Assembly: GCF_050589685.1 (NCBI RefSeq)
Contig: NZ_JBNGOS010000004.1
Coordinates: 184,121-248,120, forward strand
Length of the DNA stretch: 64,000 bases
Direction of reading: 5' to 3'
Source of the DNA: Saccharicrinis sp050589685
GTDB lineage: Bacteria; Bacteroidota; Bacteroidia; Bacteroidales; Marinilabiliaceae
Shown: positions 34,399-43,647 of the stretch, in pieces
Layout: each line of letters begins with the position of its first letter
Position numbering within the stretch: position 1 is the first letter of the stretch
Notes under the pieces: generated by a model
The model's database searches: none
What the model was told of the DNA's origin: nothing
The model's input: the letters and a program-made list of their open reading frames with translations, nothing else
Translations under genes and position numbers: made by a program

Positions 34399-35454
34399 TT
34401 ATTTACCAACAGTTGCTTTCAGTTTATGTTTTTTAATGTAGTGTATTGTTGCCACAATAACGCCGGTACCAGCAATTACACTTAAACACAGTAACAAAAT
34501 AGATACGATATACTCACTGGTAGCTTCTCTTGTAGTTTTTTCAGAGAACAAATCTTTTATCCGGATCATGATCTCGCCTTTGGCAAGTTCTTCATCTACC
34601 TTCAGAACCACCACTTCATCAAATTGATGCCAATGATATAGGTAAATAACGCCATTTTTTAAGTCGAAGATATTTGAATACAACGTTTGACTAAATATAC
34701 CCTCTTGGTGCACCGAATTAAGAATGGATTTAAAGTAATCAACGGTTAATTTATTTTCGCTGTTTATTGCTCCCAGCATCTCTTCGGCTTTAGTGTATCT
34801 CCGGCATGGATATTCCAAAGCATTCTTGGGGTTTGCTTTGTTGTAGTTGGTTGAAATTAAATAATTTTCGCCTTTTTTCTTTCTCGTATATGCCAGTTCT
34901 CCGTTCTCGTCAACACTAATAACTACAGCATCTCCATTGGCATCTGCAAAGTTTAATTGATAACTTATATCTCCGGAATTAGGATACCAATTTTTTCTTT
35001 GGTACCTGTCTGCAATCTTTATGGCTTCCTGAACTGTTGCGGCCTTTCTTAAGATTAATACGGGAGCCCATATCGCATAATGCTCATGGGGGGCCTTATA
35101 ATGCGGTGGAGGTATAAGTTCAGAATGTGGGTTTATTCCTGATTTGGGTAAGGCATTAGCATCAAAACAAAGTCCTTTTTCATTGATTCCACCTTGATGT
35201 GAATAATCTTTAAATCCCAAATACACACAACCATAATTTTCTTCAGTAGCGGGCTCGGTCCACAAATAGGTCTTAGGTTTGTAATAATCCTCATTGTTGC
35301 CAAATAAGACCTTATCACCAACTGATGCGGAAAAAATTGTACAAGAACCAGGAACAGGATCATGTGATATTTTTCTGTTTACCATATGATGATCTACGAT
35401 CCAAAACGAAGAAAAAACTAGAATTCCGATTAATAAGAGTTTGTTTTTCATCAT
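34399..35454 (-). CDS. Ntn-hydrolase (linear amide C-N hydrolase / acyltransferase type)
   Basis: Exported, membrane-anchored N-terminal-nucleophile hydrolase (351 aa). An N-terminal hydrophobic segment (MMKNKLLLIGILVFSSFWIV) is followed by PGSCTIFSAS, where Cys38 is the likely nucleophile exposed by processing. The following VLFGNNEDYY is the conserved GN(N/D)D-type turn of penicillin V acylase/choloylglycine hydrolase-like proteins. Later motifs are GGINEKGLCFDANAL and ISTNYNKANP. A C-terminal TM helix (SILLLCLSVIAGTGVIVATI) anchors it. The substrate could be an N-acyl amide such as an acyl-homoserine lactone, bile acid or beta-lactam; this is unknown. It is transcribed alone from the minus strand. 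Confidence 0.82.
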   Translation of the reverse strand: MMKNKLLLIGILVFSSFWIVDHHMVNRKISHDPVPGSCTIFSASVGDKVLFGNNEDYYKPKTYLWTEPATEENYGCVYLGFKDYSHQGGINEKGLCFDANALPKSGINPHSELIPPPHYKAPHEHYAIWAPVLILRKAATVQEAIKIADRYQRKNWYPNSGDISYQLNFADANGDAVVISVDENGELAYTRKKKGENYLISTNYNKANPKNALEYPCRRYTKAEEMLGAINSENKLTVDYFKSILNSVHQEGIFSQTLYSNIFDLKNGVIYLYHWHQFDEVVVLKVDEELAKGEIMIRIKDLFSEKTTREATSEYIVSILLLCLSVIAGTGVIVATIHYIKKHKLKATVGK

Positions 35455-35609
35455 TTTAATTAGGTGCCAGATATACGGCTATTGTCGTTTTCGCTTTTGT
35501 TACAGGCTTATATTCATACACAGCAATAAAACCGAGGGTGTAGAAATAAAAAACATGATATATTGTAGGGGCCCATATGATTCATTGATATGAAATTGAG
35601 GAAATATAA

Positions 35610-35972
35610 TTATTTATAATCTCTAAAAGAAGACTCTTTCCAAATGGAATCTGAACGAAATGGATTAGAACCGTCTTGCTTTATTGAAGTCTTATGGCGA
35701 TCCCTAAAATCGCTTTCTTCTTTTGCGGTTATTTGTAGGGATTTCCTCCGTTTTTCAATAGCAGTTCTCATCATTCTACTGCCTTTCCAATTTAGGTTGT
35801 TAGCATTTGCATCATAAGATATAGTATGCCAATTCTTCATGTCATTTAAATAGTTTTCAAAGAGATACCACCCCTGATCTTGAACCGTGTAATTATTGCC
35901 AAATTGATTCTGGACACGTGGGGTGGGGGCTCCAGCTGGCAACTCCTGGTTAATTTTTCCTTCACGGATCAC
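35610..35972 (-). pseudogene. C-terminal half of frameshifted eCIS-cargo-like protein
   Basis: This open frame (first in-frame start GTG at 35972) continues the upstream half in the -1 frame. The two halves join as ...WSKS-LEHVIREGKINQEL if one T is restored in the TCTTAG at 35978-35983. It supplies the last ~125 residues, rich in charged helices with NNYTVQDQGWYLFENYL and a Lys/Arg/Asp-rich tail. Alone it has no start signals and no known domain. With the missing base, the whole protein would be 344 aa. The break is a single-base deletion in a short T run and may be an assembly error or true decay. Confidence 0.65.
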
Positions 35973-35977
35973 ATGTT

Positions 35978-36643
35978 CTAAGACTTAGACCATTCAATCC
36001 ACTCCACAGAAAGTGCATAGTTTGCTTTTTTATAGAGGAGTTCTCTTTTTTCATCAGGCTTTGCATTTGCAGGTAGTTCTTCGGGATATCGCATATTTGC
36101 ACGTTTGAGCGATCCCTTATTATGTGCATTATGCATCTCCCATAGAATATCTCCTCGAATCTGATCATTTGAATGAAAACTGCCTCCTTCATCTCGCACG
36201 GGAACATAAATCGTATGGCTTTCTTCATCATATGAGATATTTTGCCCGACAGTGCCATCAACTAGATTTATGGGAATATCACCGTTCATGGTAATTCGAT
36301 TGGCTAAATCCTGAAATGTTGCAGAATTCATTAAGAAATTATAATGAGTGAGTAACATTGGATCGGAACCTGGGGCCGCAATGCGCTGTATTGGCAAGTC
36401 TCTGGCAGGAAATTTATCGGATTTATTCGCCCTTACAGATAAATTTGCCATTTCCTGTAAAGCGCTTAGTTGTGAAACTTGCCCACTTTTATTTGCTACC
36501 TCTTGCAGTGATCTAAGACTTATTGCCTCAGGTCGATGATCCACAAACGTAAACGATGACGCATCCCTGTACTGTTTTTGAGAAACCTTATTGGCAGCAG
36601 ATTGACTTTTGTTTTCTGGTGTTCTGTCTATATGAGTAATCAT
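35978..36643 (-). CDS. eCIS-cargo-type leader and N-terminal toxin-like domain (frameshifted protein, first half)
   Basis: Residues ~25-85 carry the phased leader seen at the start of many proteins encoded with extracellular contractile injection systems (eCIS), for example ahead of DUF4157 domains: FVDHRPEAISLRSLQEVANK and then QLSALQEMANLS, followed by PIQRIAAP. This leader is thought to load cargo into the injection tube. The middle holds SDPMLLTHYNFLMN, VPVRDEGGSFH and ILWEMHNAHNKG. The E/H-N-A-x-N segment looks like a catalytic or metal site, but I cannot assign it. A TAG at 35978 ends the frame early. No sheath or baseplate gene is near, so this is an orphan cargo candidate, and its toxic nature is inference. 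Confidence 0.72.
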   Translation of the reverse strand: MITHIDRTPENKSQSAANKVSQKQYRDASSFTFVDHRPEAISLRSLQEVANKSGQVSQLSALQEMANLSVRANKSDKFPARDLPIQRIAAPGSDPMLLTHYNFLMNSATFQDLANRITMNGDIPINLVDGTVGQNISYDEESHTIYVPVRDEGGSFHSNDQIRGDILWEMHNAHNKGSLKRANMRYPEELPANAKPDEKRELLYKKANYALSVEWIEWSKS

Positions 36644-36809
36644 AATTTTTTCTTTTCAGTTTTTAGTCAATTGCCAACGGATTTGCAGGAGGGCAGTAGG
36701 GGATCATACACATTAAATTTTCTTACTACAATATACCGTTTTATATACTAAAACGGTTCAAGTTTGCACCTGAACCTCTATTGCTTTTATACAGTGTATG
36801 TTTTTTTCA

Positions 36810-38159
36810 TCACTTAAACTTAATCCAATCTATTTGCAGGTAACTGCCTTTGGCACCTTTAAACACTAAATAGATATCCGTTTTTCCTTTAAATGATTTT
36901 ATGCTTTTTTCAATTTGTTGTAATGATTCCGATGGTGATAATTCAAATCTACCCATGGCGGCACCAGTCGGGCTAACTGATCTTATTTCAAGCGAACCTT
37001 TCTTGCCAATCATCATAGCCTTTAGGACACATTTTTTGAACTCCTTCCCGAAAGTAACATTGGCAAACCTAATCCAATCTCCATTCTGAATATTTGTAAT
37101 TACAAAGCCCTCTTCTCTATTTCCCCGTTTTTTTATTTCGCTTGATATTTCATAATACCATTCAGCTTCAATTTTATCCCATGAAGCATTGTATTGTCCT
37201 ACACCATTTGAAAAATGATAGTCTAAAAACCGGGTATCCGTAACAATTTTTCCTTCATCATCAAAATGGCAATAGGTTATAATGGACTCCCGATATTTAA
37301 AACCTTGTTTTATGTAATAACACCAAATATGGTAAAACTGTCCCTTCCATTTAAAAAAACTACCATGAGCAAATTCATCCAGGTTATGGCCATGTCCAAC
37401 AGCTCCCACACAAGTATATGGTCCATAAATACTATCTGAAATAGCATATTCTCTTCCCCAACTCAAATAAAATTTTTTATTTCTCTTAAAAATGTAATTT
37501 TTATCCATCCAGTGTGGTGCATTTTCCCACTCCTTCCCATTAATTATAATGGGTTTAGGTTTCTCTGCTAACGAAATCATGCTCTCGCTTAAACGTGCAA
37601 TATGGAATCCTCCACCTGATTTATCGCCGTAAACGATATATGGAGTTTTCTTTTTATCATCATCTATTATTATGGTTGGATCGTGCATTGGAGACACCAA
37701 GGGTTTTCCCAAGGCATCGGTATATTTTCCCTTTGGTGAATTTGAGCTCATCACCCCAATTCCCCTTTTTCTGTCTGAAAAATAAAAGTAATATTTTCCG
37801 TTTCTGGTTGCAGCATCACTTGCCCAACAATCCGTGCTATTGTCATTCATATAATTGTCCTTGGGGCTGATTGTACTGCTATGGGTCCAATTCACCAGGT
37901 CTGTTGATGAAAATACACGCCAGTCTTTCATTATCCATGTTTTGTCATCAGGACTGAAATCATGTCCGCTGTATAGATAAATTGTATCGTTAAATATCCT
38001 AACATGGGGATCTGACATTCCTATGTCTTTAACAACAGGGTTTTGAGCAGAAATAAGATCGCCTGAAAGTAGGTAAGCTATAAAAAGTAAGAAGCTTTTG
38101 TATTTCACGTTTGTTTCTATTATTAAGTTTATAATCGTTGAGCAGTTTGCCATCTCCAA
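36810..38159 (-). CDS. GH43 glycoside hydrolase with C-terminal CBM6-like domain
   Basis: Exported enzyme of 449 aa with a five-bladed beta-propeller of the GH43 type (probably arabinofuranosidase or xylosidase class). The signal peptide ends near LISAQ. Catalytic-type residues are the Asp in MSDPHVRIFNDTIYLYSGHD (~50), the Asp in MHDPTIIIDD (~176) and the acid Glu in DEFAHGSFFKWKGQFY (~265). A C-terminal ~130-residue beta-sandwich, from GDWIRFANVTFGKEF on, looks like a CBM6-type carbohydrate-binding module. It is monocistronic. The substrate is not deducible. The start could be the first Met or one ~19 residues later (KYKSFLLFIAY). Confidence 0.85.
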   Translation of the reverse strand: MEMANCSTIINLIIETNVKYKSFLLFIAYLLSGDLISAQNPVVKDIGMSDPHVRIFNDTIYLYSGHDFSPDDKTWIMKDWRVFSSTDLVNWTHSSTISPKDNYMNDNSTDCWASDAATRNGKYYFYFSDRKRGIGVMSSNSPKGKYTDALGKPLVSPMHDPTIIIDDDKKKTPYIVYGDKSGGGFHIARLSESMISLAEKPKPIIINGKEWENAPHWMDKNYIFKRNKKFYLSWGREYAISDSIYGPYTCVGAVGHGHNLDEFAHGSFFKWKGQFYHIWCYYIKQGFKYRESIITYCHFDDEGKIVTDTRFLDYHFSNGVGQYNASWDKIEAEWYYEISSEIKKRGNREEGFVITNIQNGDWIRFANVTFGKEFKKCVLKAMMIGKKGSLEIRSVSPTGAAMGRFELSPSESLQQIEKSIKSFKGKTDIYLVFKGAKGSYLQIDWIKFK

Positions 38160-38305
38160 AATGTCCTGTAAAGATGGCTACATGAATAGTGGTGCATTCG
38201 AAGGGCTATGTCACTTTAACTTAACCCAAAGCTAATGCGAAGAACAAACCTACAAAAACTTTGCGATCACACCATTATTTATGGTGGTGTGTTATGACCA
38301 GGCCT

Positions 38306-38548
38306 TTATTCATTTATAAGATTTTCAACTTCTTTTATCAATTCCACTTTTTGTGGAAGCACGTAAGTGTACTTTGAACCAAAAACTTTATTATCAAAGC
38401 CTCCAAAATTATATTCTGCAGCAACCCCATCCTTTTCTAATATTGGGTTTTTCTCAAGAAATCCTGGAAATTTAGATACATATGGATTTTTCACGATGTC
38501 AGAAGCAGAATCAATTACCTGTCCTTTTTGTGAAAGATCTAAAACTTT
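38306..38548 (-). pseudogene. Remnant of a YhcG/DUF1016-family nuclease
   Basis: A minus-strand frame open from about 38548 reads GQVIDSASDIVKNPYV and then FGGFDNKVFGSKYTYVLPQK before the stop. The first string resembles the start of the C-terminal PDDEXK part of YhcG/DUF1016 proteins (..KDPYVLEFL..), and the second its very end (...GLxNxxFxSKYxxxLP...). The ~100 residues expected between them, with the nuclease core, are missing, so this is an internally deleted remnant. The only in-frame start is a GTG at 38494. YhcG-type nucleases are accessory proteins near defence islands. The identification is from short matches only. Confidence 0.4.
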
Positions 38549-38721
38549 TTATTTATTGTAAGCTCCTTGATGGATCGTTAGGGTTCATTCATCGGCATCC
38601 ATGTCTTTTCGTTTGAATATCAGCCTGTTTAATCCCAAATAAGTGGACTTTCATCACCAATAACCTAAACTTAATATATCTCTTCTTTACAATTAAGTTA
38701 GTTCTCGTTAATTTGGATATT

Positions 38722-39372
38722 ATGAACGGTTCAATGAAAAAAAAATGGTTAGTGGCAGAGTTTGTGCTTTTATATGTGGGAATACCACTTTTTATCTATC
38801 TGGATTATAATTTCACACATCCAACCATGGTGATTGTACCATTGGTTCTAATCATGTTACTTATTTTAAAACGATATCATTTTTTTCAGTTGAAAGACTT
38901 GGTTCAGCTAAATTTAAAACGAGTAAAACCCTGGAGTCATTTTATAACTGTTGTAATAAATGCTTGTATTTTGGTATTAAGTGTATATCTCTTTGATCAT
39001 GAAAACTTGTTTAACCTAATGCGATCAAATCCGCAAATGTTGGTTCTATTGTGTATTTTATATCCCATTTATTCGGCATTTGGGCAAGAAATAATTTACC
39101 GGCTTTTTTTATTTCAGCGATACAGAACCATTTTTAAATCCAAGGTTTTACTTGTGTTGGTCAGCAGTTTGTCGTTCAGTTATATGCATATTATTTACTA
39201 TAGCCATGTTTCTGTAATTCTAACTTTTATCCTTGGTGTTTATCTTTCCATTACCTATTTAAAAACACGTAGTGTGTTGTTTGTATCTATTCTGCATGGT
39301 ATATACGGAAACCTTATTTTTATAGTTGGCTTGGGCAATTATTTTTGGTTAGATATGCATAAGTTTATGTAA
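38722..39372 (+). CDS. CPBP/CAAX-type intramembrane metalloprotease
   Basis: Integral membrane protein of 216 aa from the ATG at 38722 (a TTG three codons earlier is possible), with about six TM helices. The CPBP motifs are present but diverged: GQEIIYRLFLF stands for the usual EExxxR box (Gln in place of the first Glu), FSYMHIIYY gives the second motif His, and LHGIYGNLI the final H..N pair. Members either process prenylated or signal peptides or act as bacteriocin self-immunity proteins. It precedes two tandem TPR-histidine kinases on the same strand, separated by 160-270 bp, but a functional link is only positional. Confidence 0.75.
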   Translation: MNGSMKKKWLVAEFVLLYVGIPLFIYLDYNFTHPTMVIVPLVLIMLLILKRYHFFQLKDLVQLNLKRVKPWSHFITVVINACILVLSVYLFDHENLFNLMRSNPQMLVLLCILYPIYSAFGQEIIYRLFLFQRYRTIFKSKVLLVLVSSLSFSYMHIIYYSHVSVILTFILGVYLSITYLKTRSVLFVSILHGIYGNLIFIVGLGNYFWLDMHKFM

Positions 39373-39639
39373 AAAAGAACAATAAGAGATTGACCGTCAA
39401 TATAAACTTAAATTCCGTAAAGGATTTCCCGGGTATTTATACCGATTAACAATGACATTGAAAATGGGATTAACAATCCTTCCATCTTAAATCCGGAGAT
39501 TTTTTATACAAACAAAACACCAAATATTCTTAATGTGGTTTTTCGTAATTGGTCATATATATATGCAATTGGAGTTGTGTATTCAAAATACTATCTTGTT
39601 TCCCTAAATTATTCGTGTTTAAAATTAACCTGGGGCATA

Positions 39640-41508
39640 GTGTATAGGATTAAGCGTATATATTTCCTTTTTCTAGTTTTGCTTTTAAATTCAGTTTATT
39701 TTATTGGATCCGGTGCTAAAATAGATAGCCTTAAGAATCTTTTATTAACTGAAAAAAACGATAAGCTACGCATTGATTTGTACAATGTATTGGGTGATGA
39801 GCTATTGTTGAAATCACATACCGAAGCCCTCGAATACTACACGAAACAGGTTGAGCTTGCCAAAAAAATAAATGATAGGGCAAAAATTGTAATAGGGTTG
39901 GTTGGTATATGCGATGTTCATTCTTTATTAGGGGAATACAAGCTTGCCATTCAATCGGTAAGCGAGGCGGTAGGCTATGCGGGGGCGGACAATGGATTGT
40001 TGGCAGATTGTTATGGAAGGTTGGCCATTGTGTATGCACATATGGGAGAGATGAAGGAAGCCCTAGAAAACGATAATCTTTGTATTAAGTATAATTCACT
40101 TACCGGCGACTCGGTACGTATTGCCAACGCCTATCATAATATGGGCAGTCACTTTCAAATGATGGGAAACCTTGATTCTGCAAGGCATCACTATCATCGA
40201 TCGAACAAATTCATTAATGATTCCAATAGTATTTTAAAAGCCTATAATACCAGTAAGCTGGCCACCGTTTATGCCAAAAACAAATCTTACGTCAAATCAA
40301 TGGAGGCACACACGGCAGCTTTGCGGGAATATAAAAAGAGAGGTGCAAAATACGATATTGCATTTGAGCAATTGTGCATGGCAATGGTATTTAATCAACA
40401 AAAGGAATATCATCTTGCAAAAGCATACATCGATAGTTCCTTGCAATTAAGTTTTCAGTTAAATAATTGGCAATTGCTTCATAGAAATTATCACGAGCTT
40501 AGTGATGTATACCTTAAACAAGATGATTTTAAAAATGCACTCAAATATCAATTGCTTGAAAACACGTACATAGACTCCTTAAAATCCAGAAATAATGAAA
40601 ACGCGGTTAAAGCAGCCATAAATAAATATGAGTTAGATGAGCAAAAAAAAGCGCTTAATGTATCCGAGACAGATCACAAAAAACTAAATTGGCAGCGGAA
40701 TATGTTAATGTTGGTCGTTGGGGTAACCATTATACTGTTGATGTTGGGGCTGTTTGTATTGTTTCAAAACCATAAAACGCATCGGAGGAATAGGGATTTG
40801 GTAAGCCAACTAAACTCAAAAAACCAATCCATAAACCGGTTGCTTACCATAATCGGACACGATTTACGGGAGTCATTAGGTCATTTAAAAGAGTTTACAC
40901 AACATATGCACATGAAATTACTGGATAACAATTCGATTAACGATGCTGTAGTTGAATTTATTCCCATGGTTGATTCTGCGCATGATTTGCTGGAGTCGGT
41001 GCTGGTTTGGAGTAGAAATAACGGTGAGGAAAACAGAGCTAAAATGGAAGAGTTGAGCGCCCGGGAATTGATTGAAAGTACGATTAAGCAGCTGTCGCAT
41101 TTAGCGAAAATAAAGAAGATTACTTTTGTGTGCGATGTTGAGGATGTTAGGTTTGCATGCGATAAAAATATGGTGCTAATGATATTACGGAACATCATTA
41201 GCAATGCCATTAAATTCTCTTATCCCAATGGCCATGTTACAATTCAGGCTCGTTTGAGGGAAAATATTGTATGGTTTTCAATTAGTGATCAGGGTGTAGG
41301 AATAGCCAAAAAAGATATTGCAAAGATCCTTGATGAAAAAACGAACTATACTACCCAAGGTACAAGCGGGGAACAAGGTCCAGGATTAGGATTGTCGATG
41401 TGTAACGCGGTTATTAAAAAATATAAAGGAAAATTGCATATAGAAAGTACGGAAGGGAAAGGGAGTGAAATAGCATTTGAACTTCCAAAGCGCGTTGGCA
41501 CCGAATGA
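39640..41508 (+). CDS. TPR-containing sensor histidine kinase, copy 1
   Basis: Hybrid-free sensor kinase of the Bacteroidota type. I place the start at the GTG at 39640 because it opens a signal-like segment (RIKRIYFLFLVLLLNSVYF); the frame itself is open from 39535 and contains no ATG near the N-terminus. A periplasmic region of about six TPR units (~30-330, for example EALEYYTKQVELAKKI) is followed by a coiled stretch, a TM helix (~355-380, MLMLVVGVTIILLMLGLFVLF) and the kinase core. The H-box is IIGHDLRESLGHLKEF (phospho-His in GHDLRES). The N-box is NIISNAIKFSYPNGHV, with G-boxes ISDQGVGIAKKDI and GPGLGLSM. No response regulator follows. A paralogue with the same layout is next. Confidence 0.82.
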   Translation: MYRIKRIYFLFLVLLLNSVYFIGSGAKIDSLKNLLLTEKNDKLRIDLYNVLGDELLLKSHTEALEYYTKQVELAKKINDRAKIVIGLVGICDVHSLLGEYKLAIQSVSEAVGYAGADNGLLADCYGRLAIVYAHMGEMKEALENDNLCIKYNSLTGDSVRIANAYHNMGSHFQMMGNLDSARHHYHRSNKFINDSNSILKAYNTSKLATVYAKNKSYVKSMEAHTAALREYKKRGAKYDIAFEQLCMAMVFNQQKEYHLAKAYIDSSLQLSFQLNNWQLLHRNYHELSDVYLKQDDFKNALKYQLLENTYIDSLKSRNNENAVKAAINKYELDEQKKALNVSETDHKKLNWQRNMLMLVVGVTIILLMLGLFVLFQNHKTHRRNRDLVSQLNSKNQSINRLLTIIGHDLRESLGHLKEFTQHMHMKLLDNNSINDAVVEFIPMVDSAHDLLESVLVWSRNNGEENRAKMEELSARELIESTIKQLSHLAKIKKITFVCDVEDVRFACDKNMVLMILRNIISNAIKFSYPNGHVTIQARLRENIVWFSISDQGVGIAKKDIAKILDEKTNYTTQGTSGEQGPGLGLSMCNAVIKKYKGKLHIESTEGKGSEIAFELPKRVGTE

Positions 41509-41760
41509 AATAATACGTAATTTTTATAATTACGTGTATTATACAACACTTCGTTCATCTTTTTAAAACATCAGGGTGTGAGTCAATTTTACAATTTAGT
41601 TTTGTTTTGGCAATGGGAATAGTTTTAAGCGGTCTGTAAATAAGTCTCTTATCTGTTGTGTCTGGTCTAAGTTGCTATTAATTATTAACACAATCCTAAT
41701 AGTATGTCGTATTCTTGTTAAAGAAAGTATTAAATTGCAGCACACTTAAACTAATAATAT
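41509..41760. other. 252-bp spacer between the tandem kinases
   Basis: AT-rich, with TTGTTAAAG and TATTAAATTGC upstream of the second kinase. It is long enough for a separate promoter. I see no clear terminator or gene. Confidence 0.3.
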
Positions 41761-43647
41761 TTGACTTTCATTTTTTATAAAATATTCGCATTTCAACAGG
41801 TACGATCAGGCCTTTTTTGTTTGCTATTGTTTGTTTATATGTTCCCCAAAAATGTAAGGGCAAACCAAAAAACAGATAGTTTGCGAAACGTATTATCCAA
41901 AGATGTAAGCGATATTGAAAAGGGGAGAGTTTATTATGATTTAGGCCAGGAACTTCTGCAGGAATCATTATCCGAATCTTTGGAATGTTTTTATCAGTCG
42001 AAACAATTCGCAGAAACCAACCAAGACACTTCTTTGATTGTGGACAATCTGTTAGGTATTTGCGATGTTCACATTATTTTGGGAGAAGTGAGGCAAGCAC
42101 TGGACTTTATTGCTGAAGCAATGGTTATTTCCAATGGCAATTATGCATTGATGGCCGACTGCCATACCGCCATGTCAAACTGTTATGCCCAGTTGGGAGA
42201 ATATGATCTTTCCATCCAGAACGACAAGCAGTCGTTAAAGTATCATACCTTGTTAAAAGATACTTTAAATATTGCATACGATTATCATAATATCGGCTCG
42301 TATTATTTAATGGTTTATGAATTAGATACTGCGATATCATACTATCATCTTTCTAATAAATGTTTGAGCGATGATCAGGATATTCTCTGGGCATATAATC
42401 ATACACGACTGGGATTTGCCTACACGCATAAAAAAGATTATCTAGCGGCTATTGATAACCATTTTGAGGCTTTAAAGTGGTATTCGAAGGATAGCATGTT
42501 GTACGAAATGGCATTGGAAGAAAACTTTATTGCCACGGTGTTATTTAATAATCGGGAATTGACCAAAGCGGGCACGCATGCCGCAAAAGCTTTAGATTAC
42601 AGCCTTCGATTAAATCACTTCGAATTAATTAAAACGACTTATAATCTTTTATATGACATTTATAATGAAAAAGAGGATTATAAGAACGCATTGAGATATT
42701 CGGTTCTTGAGCACGCTTATGCTGATTCGTTGGAGGAGGAAAACAAAGAAAGTATTATTAATTCCATTAAGATAAAACATAGTTTCAACGAACAAAAGCG
42801 GATGCTGGAAAGTACCAGGGAAAGTAATACAGAATTAGCCAAACAAGGTAAGATGTTAGCCATATTTAGTGTCATATCATTGCTTCTGCTGGTGAGTTGT
42901 ATTATTATTTTGTTACAACGGCAAAAAAAGCATAAAAAAAATAAGGGATTGGTGCTACAGCTAGACCGTATTAATCAATCCTCCAGAAAACTGCTTTCAA
43001 TAATAGGCCATGATTTAAGGGACTCCGTGGGCAACCTAAAAAACTTCACGCAGTTGATGCACCACCAATTGCTCGACAACAAATCTATAGAAACCATGGT
43101 AACTAAATTTGTTCCTATGGTAGATTCTACTTACGGTCTGTTGGACACATTACTCATTTGGTCGCAAAATAATGATGAGAAATTTGTACCTAAGCTTGAA
43201 CCTTTGAATACCAGGAATATTGTGGACTTGTCGATTAGCCATTTGTCGCATTTGGCCAAAGCAAAAAATATCATCATTAAACAAGATCTGGAGGAGTCCA
43301 CGTTTCATGCGGATAAAAACATGATGCTTACCGTAATGCGCAACCTAATTAGCAATTCTATCAAGTTTTCAGAAGCCAATTCAACCATTACTATAAAATC
43401 GATAGTAAGAGGATCGAGCATTGAATTCTCGGTAAAAGATGAAGGTGTTGGCATGACTCCCGAGCAAATTAATAAGGTGCTGAACCAAGATGAAAATCAC
43501 CACTCCGAAGGTACCAGAGGCGAACGAGGGTCCGGTTTGGGAATTTCGTTATGTAACTCCTTTATTGCGAAGCATGGCGGTAAGCTTTCCGTTGACAGTA
43601 AAATGGGTTGCGGAAGCACGTTTAAATTCTCGGTACCCAAAAAGTAA
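41761..43647 (+). CDS. TPR-containing sensor histidine kinase, copy 2
   Basis: Paralogue of the preceding kinase (628 aa) with the same order: signal or anchor (FCLLLFVYMFPKN), TPR units (EKGRVYYDLGQELLQESL; EYDLSIQNDKQSLKYH), TM helix (~365-385), then HisKA and HATPase_c. The H-box is IIGHDLRDSVGNLKNF, the N-box NLISNSIKFSEANSTI, and the G-boxes VKDEGVGMTP and GSGLGISLCNSF. The frame starts at TTG 41761; no ATG lies at the right place, as for copy 1. Periplasmic TPRs replace a typical ligand domain, so the signal may be a protein or envelope stress. It has no cognate regulator here. Duplication in place is the simplest origin. Confidence 0.8.
   Translation: MTFIFYKIFAFQQVRSGLFCLLLFVYMFPKNVRANQKTDSLRNVLSKDVSDIEKGRVYYDLGQELLQESLSESLECFYQSKQFAETNQDTSLIVDNLLGICDVHIILGEVRQALDFIAEAMVISNGNYALMADCHTAMSNCYAQLGEYDLSIQNDKQSLKYHTLLKDTLNIAYDYHNIGSYYLMVYELDTAISYYHLSNKCLSDDQDILWAYNHTRLGFAYTHKKDYLAAIDNHFEALKWYSKDSMLYEMALEENFIATVLFNNRELTKAGTHAAKALDYSLRLNHFELIKTTYNLLYDIYNEKEDYKNALRYSVLEHAYADSLEEENKESIINSIKIKHSFNEQKRMLESTRESNTELAKQGKMLAIFSVISLLLLVSCIIILLQRQKKHKKNKGLVLQLDRINQSSRKLLSIIGHDLRDSVGNLKNFTQLMHHQLLDNKSIETMVTKFVPMVDSTYGLLDTLLIWSQNNDEKFVPKLEPLNTRNIVDLSISHLSHLAKAKNIIIKQDLEESTFHADKNMMLTVMRNLISNSIKFSEANSTITIKSIVRGSSIEFSVKDEGVGMTPEQINKVLNQDENHHSEGTRGERGSGLGISLCNSFIAKHGGKLSVDSKMGCGSTFKFSVPKK

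Noticed and set aside
13629..36643. A full contractile injection system in the window
   Set aside because: No sheath, tube, spike, baseplate or AAA+ gene is recognisable; only a cargo-type leader is present.
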